Source: Clostridiales bacterium UBA7573
Lineage (GTDB): Bacteria; Bacillota; Clostridia; Oscillospirales; CAG-272
Length of the DNA stretch: 9,171 bases
Direction of reading: 5' to 3'
NCBI GenBank assembly: GCA_002477905.1
Contig: DLLB01000047.1
Location: 3,696-12,866, forward strand
Numbering within the stretch: position 1 is the stretch's first letter; each line of letters begins with the position of its first letter. The position numbers and the translations under genes were made by a program. Positions 7,162-9,171 of this stretch are shown piece by piece. The notes below the pieces were generated by a model. The model did not search any database, had not been told where the DNA came from, and worked only from the letters and a program-made list of their open reading frames with translations.

Positions 7162-7203
7162 AGAATAAAAATAACCGGGATGCTTCGACCGAAGCTCCCG
7201 GTT
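7162..7203 (-). terminator. Intrinsic terminator (attenuator) in the metQNI leader
   Basis: On the minus strand AACCGGGA (7203-7196) pairs with TCCCGGTT (7180-7173), and GCTTC (7195-7191) pairs with GAAGC (7186-7182), leaving one bulged A and a GGTC loop. A T-rich stretch, ATTTTTATTCT, follows at 7172-7162. It lies about 185 bases after the predicted transcription start and 155 bases before metQ, so it must be read through for the operon to be expressed. Confidence 0.85.
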
Positions 7204-7240
7204 AAAAGCAAATTGCATCGGCTGTATTTGCCAAAGCCGT
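7193..7240 (-). ncRNA. Candidate antiterminator/alternative hairpins between leader ORF and terminator
   Basis: Just after the leader-ORF stop, GGCUUUGG (7238-7231) can pair with CCGGGAGCU (7201-7193), with one bulge and three G-U pairs. That would capture the left arm of the terminator. Two other short stems compete for the same region: CGGCU/AGCCG (7239-7235 with 7223-7219) and GCAAAU/AUUUGC (7231-7226 with 7213-7208). These were found by eye and no folding energies were computed. Confidence 0.35.
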
Positions 7241-7356
7241 TACTGGTTTGCCTCTAATGGAGAACGTGTCGAAACGAGGGTAGCGCAAAACATGCACATA
7301 CCGAAAGGCATGCACATCTCCATCATTCTGTAAGAAATCGTGTATGTCTTTTTCAT
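7240..7356 (-). CDS. Met/Cys-rich leader peptide of the metQNI operon (38 residues)
   Basis: This is a small ORF in the metQ leader. The ATG at 7356-7354 follows AAGGAG (7370-7365) with an eight-base gap, an ideal ribosome binding site. A near-consensus promoter lies about 40 bases further upstream. After a basic start (MKKTYTISYR), residues 11-24 read MMEMCMPFGMCMFC. In total there are seven Met and three Cys in 38 residues, far above normal, and two exact copies of the codon triplet ATG TGC ATG. The stop at 7240-7242 is followed 36 bases later by an intrinsic terminator, and then metQ. This resembles an attenuation leader peptide in which ribosomes slow at Met or Cys codons when these amino acids are scarce. 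No protein family is recognised. A copper-binding or otherwise bioactive peptide is a less likely alternative. Confidence 0.75.
   Translation of the reverse strand: MKKTYTISYRMMEMCMPFGMCMFCATLVSTRSPLEANQ
7292..7317 (-). ncRNA. Hairpin formed by the Met/Cys codons of the leader ORF
   Basis: AUGUGCAUGCC (7317-7307) can pair with GGUAUGUGCAU (7302-7292) over 11 pairs, four of them G-U, closing a UUUC loop. The stem is built from the two Met-Cys-Met codon repeats. A ribosome stalled in this run would disrupt it. Confidence 0.4.
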
Positions 7357-7387
7357 GAGCCGTTCTCCTTTCCGATTGAAATATGAT

Positions 7388-7405
7388 TGTGGTTATGATA
7401 CCACA
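7388..7405 (-). promoter_or_regulatory. Inverted repeat over the metQ -10 box (possible operator)
   Basis: TGTGGT and ACCACA are perfect 6-base arms separated by ATCATA. The repeat covers the -10 box TATCAT and reaches the expected start point, a typical repressor position. The cognate protein is unknown. The Rrf2 regulator encoded downstream is one candidate. Confidence 0.5.
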
Positions 7406-7423
7406 CCTGCGCCGATTTGTCAA
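7395..7423 (-). promoter_or_regulatory. Sigma-A-type promoter of the metQNI operon
   Basis: On the minus strand a perfect TTGACA (7423-7418), a 17-base spacer and TATCAT (7400-7395) are present. Transcription would start near 7388, giving a leader of about 380 bases before metQ that contains two small ORFs and a terminator. Confidence 0.85.
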
Positions 7424-7537
7424 GGTTTTTCCAACATCTTTTGAAAGATTGCAAAAAAAGCCGGAAGAAGAAACCAAAAGTTTGTATTTTTCGTGAATTG
7501 TTACAAAAAAAGCGGTCGATTTTTTCTCAATTCCACC

Positions 7538-7566
7538 TTGACTTTGCCATTCGGTCCCGTTATAAT
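7538..7566 (+). promoter_or_regulatory. Sigma-A-type promoter of the GH31 gene
   Basis: TTGACT (7538-7543), a 17-base spacer and a perfect TATAAT (7561-7566) are present. Transcription would start near 7573, about 36 bases before the start codon. It points away from the met promoter. The stretch between the two -35 boxes (7424-7537) is AT-rich and shows no clear gene or operator. Confidence 0.87.
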
Positions 7567-7608
7567 AAACCCAGATGGAACGATCAAAAATGCAAAGGAA
7601 TCTACGCT

Positions 7609-9171
7609 ATGAAAAAATACACGTTCGGCACGCCCGAAAAACTGGTACCTTCCCGTTTTTGCAACGGTTTTCACTATGTGGAAACCGACGGAAAATACCC
7701 TGCCGCCAATTTTCATTTCAAAAAAATTGCCTCCGGTTGTGTATTGGAATTTCCGATTGCGGACGACTGTCACATTTACGGCTTCGGTCTTCAACTCAAA
7801 CAGTTTGACCACAGAGGTCGGAAATTACGACTGGATGTCAACGCAGATCCCGTTTCCGGCGATGGTGAAACACACGCCCCCGTCCCTTTTTTTGTAACCA
7901 ATCAAGGCTACGGCATGTATTTTGATACTGCCCGATATGCCGAGTTCTACTGCGGCAAGCAAAAAAACAACGGTCGTAAGACGCCTCGCTCCCGATACGG
8001 CGCCGCCGGTAGCGAAGCGGAGTTGTACGCGGTCCGCAAGGATACGGATTTGATTATGAGCGTCAGGATCCCTGTGGCGGCAGGGATTGATGTCTATGTC
8101 ATAGAAGGAGACACGATCACCGACATTGTAAGCCAATATAATCTGCTTGCAGGAGGCGGTCCGGTGGTTCCCACATGGTCCCTTGGACTTCTTTACCGCT
8201 GTTACTATAACTGGGGCGCAGAACAGGTAAAAGCAACCGCAGATTATTTCAGAAACAGCGACATCCCATGCGACATAATCGGTCTGGAACCCGGCTGGCA
8301 TACCCATGCGTATTCCTGCACCTATCAATGGAGCGAAAAATATCCGAATCCCGACGAATTGATCTCCTACCTGAAAGAACGGCATTTTCATATCAACCTT
8401 TGGGAACATGCTTTCGTACATCCGGACGCAGAATTTCACGACGAGCTGGCACCCTATTCCGGCGATTGGCTGGTATGGGGCGGCTTGGTTCCTGACTTTG
8501 CAACCGAACCGGGGCGTAAGATCTTTGCCGATTATCACCGCAAAAAACTGGTTGCACACGGAATTGACGGTTTTAAACTGGATGAGTGCGACTCCAGCGA
8601 CTTCACCGGCGGTTGGAGTTTTCCGCTCTCAAGCGAATTTCCGTCAGGGCTGGACGGCGAACAGTATCATTCCCTGTTCGGTACCCTATACGCGCAAACC
8701 ATTCTGGACGCCCTTGACGGTCATCCAACCCTTTCCGAGATCCGGCAGATGGGTGCGCTTGCCGCTCCTTATCCTTTTGTTCTTTACAGCGATCTTTACG
8801 ACCACAAGGATTTTATCCGCGGCGTGGTCAACTCCGGTTTTTCGGGGCTTCTCTGGACGCCGGAATTCCGTCAGGCAGACACCAAAGAGGAATGTATCCG
8901 TCGGATGCAATGTATCGTTTTTTCCTGTCAGTGCTTAGTGAATGCCTGGTACTATGACGGCATTCCGTGGGTAATCTTTGACTGTGAGGACGAAATCCGT
9001 GAATTGATCAAGCTCCGCTATCGCCTGATTCCGATGCTGAAAAAGGCATTCGACACTTATCATGCAACAGGCAAGCCACCCATCCGGGCGCTGGTGATGG
9101 ATTTCACCCACGATGAGAAAACCTATGCTGTGGATGACGAATACCTGTTCTGCGAGGATCTTTTGGTCGCG
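7609..9171 (+). CDS. Glycoside hydrolase family 31-type alpha-glycosidase, 5' part
   Basis: This reading frame is open for 521 residues from the ATG at 7609 to the window edge, so the gene is incomplete at its 3' end. AAAGGA at 7594-7599 lies nine bases before the start and a strong promoter is further upstream. No signal peptide is seen, so a cytoplasmic enzyme is likely. Residues 1 to about 185 look like the N-terminal beta-sandwich (GYGMYFDT around 100-106). The catalytic TIM barrel starts near VPTWSLGLLYR (187-197). GIDGFKLDECD (318-328) carries the predicted nucleophile Asp325. The acid/base is probably Asp395 or Asp398 in LYSDLYDH, followed by a GFSG segment (410-413). GH31 enzymes hydrolyse or transfer alpha-glucosyl, xylosyl or galactosyl groups, and the substrate here cannot be told. 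Divergent start from the met operon means no shared transcript. Confidence 0.88.
   Translation, partial: MKKYTFGTPEKLVPSRFCNGFHYVETDGKYPAANFHFKKIASGCVLEFPIADDCHIYGFGLQLKQFDHRGRKLRLDVNADPVSGDGETHAPVPFFVTNQGYGMYFDTARYAEFYCGKQKNNGRKTPRSRYGAAGSEAELYAVRKDTDLIMSVRIPVAAGIDVYVIEGDTITDIVSQYNLLAGGGPVVPTWSLGLLYRCYYNWGAEQVKATADYFRNSDIPCDIIGLEPGWHTHAYSCTYQWSEKYPNPDELISYLKERHFHINLWEHAFVHPDAEFHDELAPYSGDWLVWGGLVPDFATEPGRKIFADYHRKKLVAHGIDGFKLDECDSSDFTGGWSFPLSSEFPSGLDGEQYHSLFGTLYAQTILDALDGHPTLSEIRQMGALAAPYPFVLYSDLYDHKDFIRGVVNSGFSGLLWTPEFRQADTKEECIRRMQCIVFSCQCLVNAWYYDGIPWVIFDCEDEIRELIKLRYRLIPMLKKAFDTYHATGKPPIRALVMDFTHDEKTYAVDDEYLFCEDLLVA

Noticed and set aside
7008..7423. SAM (S-box) riboswitch or T-box leader upstream of metQ
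   Set aside because: Expected for methionine genes in Bacillota, but I could not find the S-box core or the T-box antiterminator signature on the minus strand. A covariance-model search would be decisive.
7202..7477. A 91-codon minus-strand ORF across the metQ leader
   Set aside because: It begins upstream of the predicted promoter, has no ribosome binding site and is in a different frame from the well-initiated 38-codon leader ORF. Its sequence shows no family features.
7574..7590. Catabolite-responsive (cre) operator downstream of the GH31 promoter
   Set aside because: TGGAACGATCAAAA has some resemblance but lacks the central CG in the correct register and the symmetry of a real cre site.
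7825..8559. A 244-codon minus-strand ORF opposite the GH31 gene
   Set aside because: It lies opposite a reading frame that continues unbroken for 521 codons with GH31 motifs, and has no recognisable domain of its own.

Overview
The window looks like chromosomal DNA from a low-to-moderate GC Gram-positive bacterium, most likely a gut-type member of the Clostridia. This is inferred from strong AGGAGG-like ribosome binding sites, TTGACA/TATAAT promoters with 17-base spacers, a lipoprotein-type solute-binding protein, an Rrf2 regulator with a cysteine cluster, and a GH31 glycosidase next to hexuronate genes. No phage, IS, CRISPR, tRNA or rRNA signal was found.

Layout. (1) 1-1159, plus strand: the 3' end of an SDR oxidoreductase resembling D-mannonate oxidoreductase, then a short UxuA-like mannonate dehydratase two bases downstream. 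Together they form a glucuronate/fructuronate catabolic operon, closed by a bidirectional terminator shared with the convergent copA. (2) 1224-4321, minus strand: a promoter, an Rrf2-family regulator and a Cu(I) P-type ATPase, CopA, 13 bases apart. CopA carries heavy-metal-associated (HMA) domains at both ends. (3) 4366-7423, minus strand: the methionine ABC uptake operon metQ-metN-metI, with its own promoter, a 390-base leader and a 3' terminator. (4) 7538-9171, plus strand: a divergent promoter and a GH31-type glycosidase that runs off the window.

The most unusual part is the met operon. The MetQ homologue is circularly permuted. Directly after the lipoprotein signal comes the half that is normally C-terminal (IAVPNDATNEARALLLL to KYDGAV), then a new linker, then the half that is normally N-terminal (ITVAASPTPHAEIL to HKTLDDIK). 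The leader shows no recognisable SAM riboswitch or T-box. Instead it holds a well-initiated 38-codon ORF with seven Met and three Cys, then an intrinsic terminator, then a second 34-codon ORF with a CRCRFC run. This is the architecture expected of ribosome-mediated, sulfur-amino-acid-responsive attenuation of a methionine importer. A perfect 6+6 inverted repeat also overlaps the -10 box of this promoter.

How the genes may work together: the met operon imports methionine under leader and operator control. The rrf2-copA unit exports copper, possibly sensed indirectly through an Fe-S-type regulator. The flanking plus-strand genes serve carbohydrate use. The link between the met and copper units is only adjacency and shared strand; each has its own promoter and a terminator separates them.
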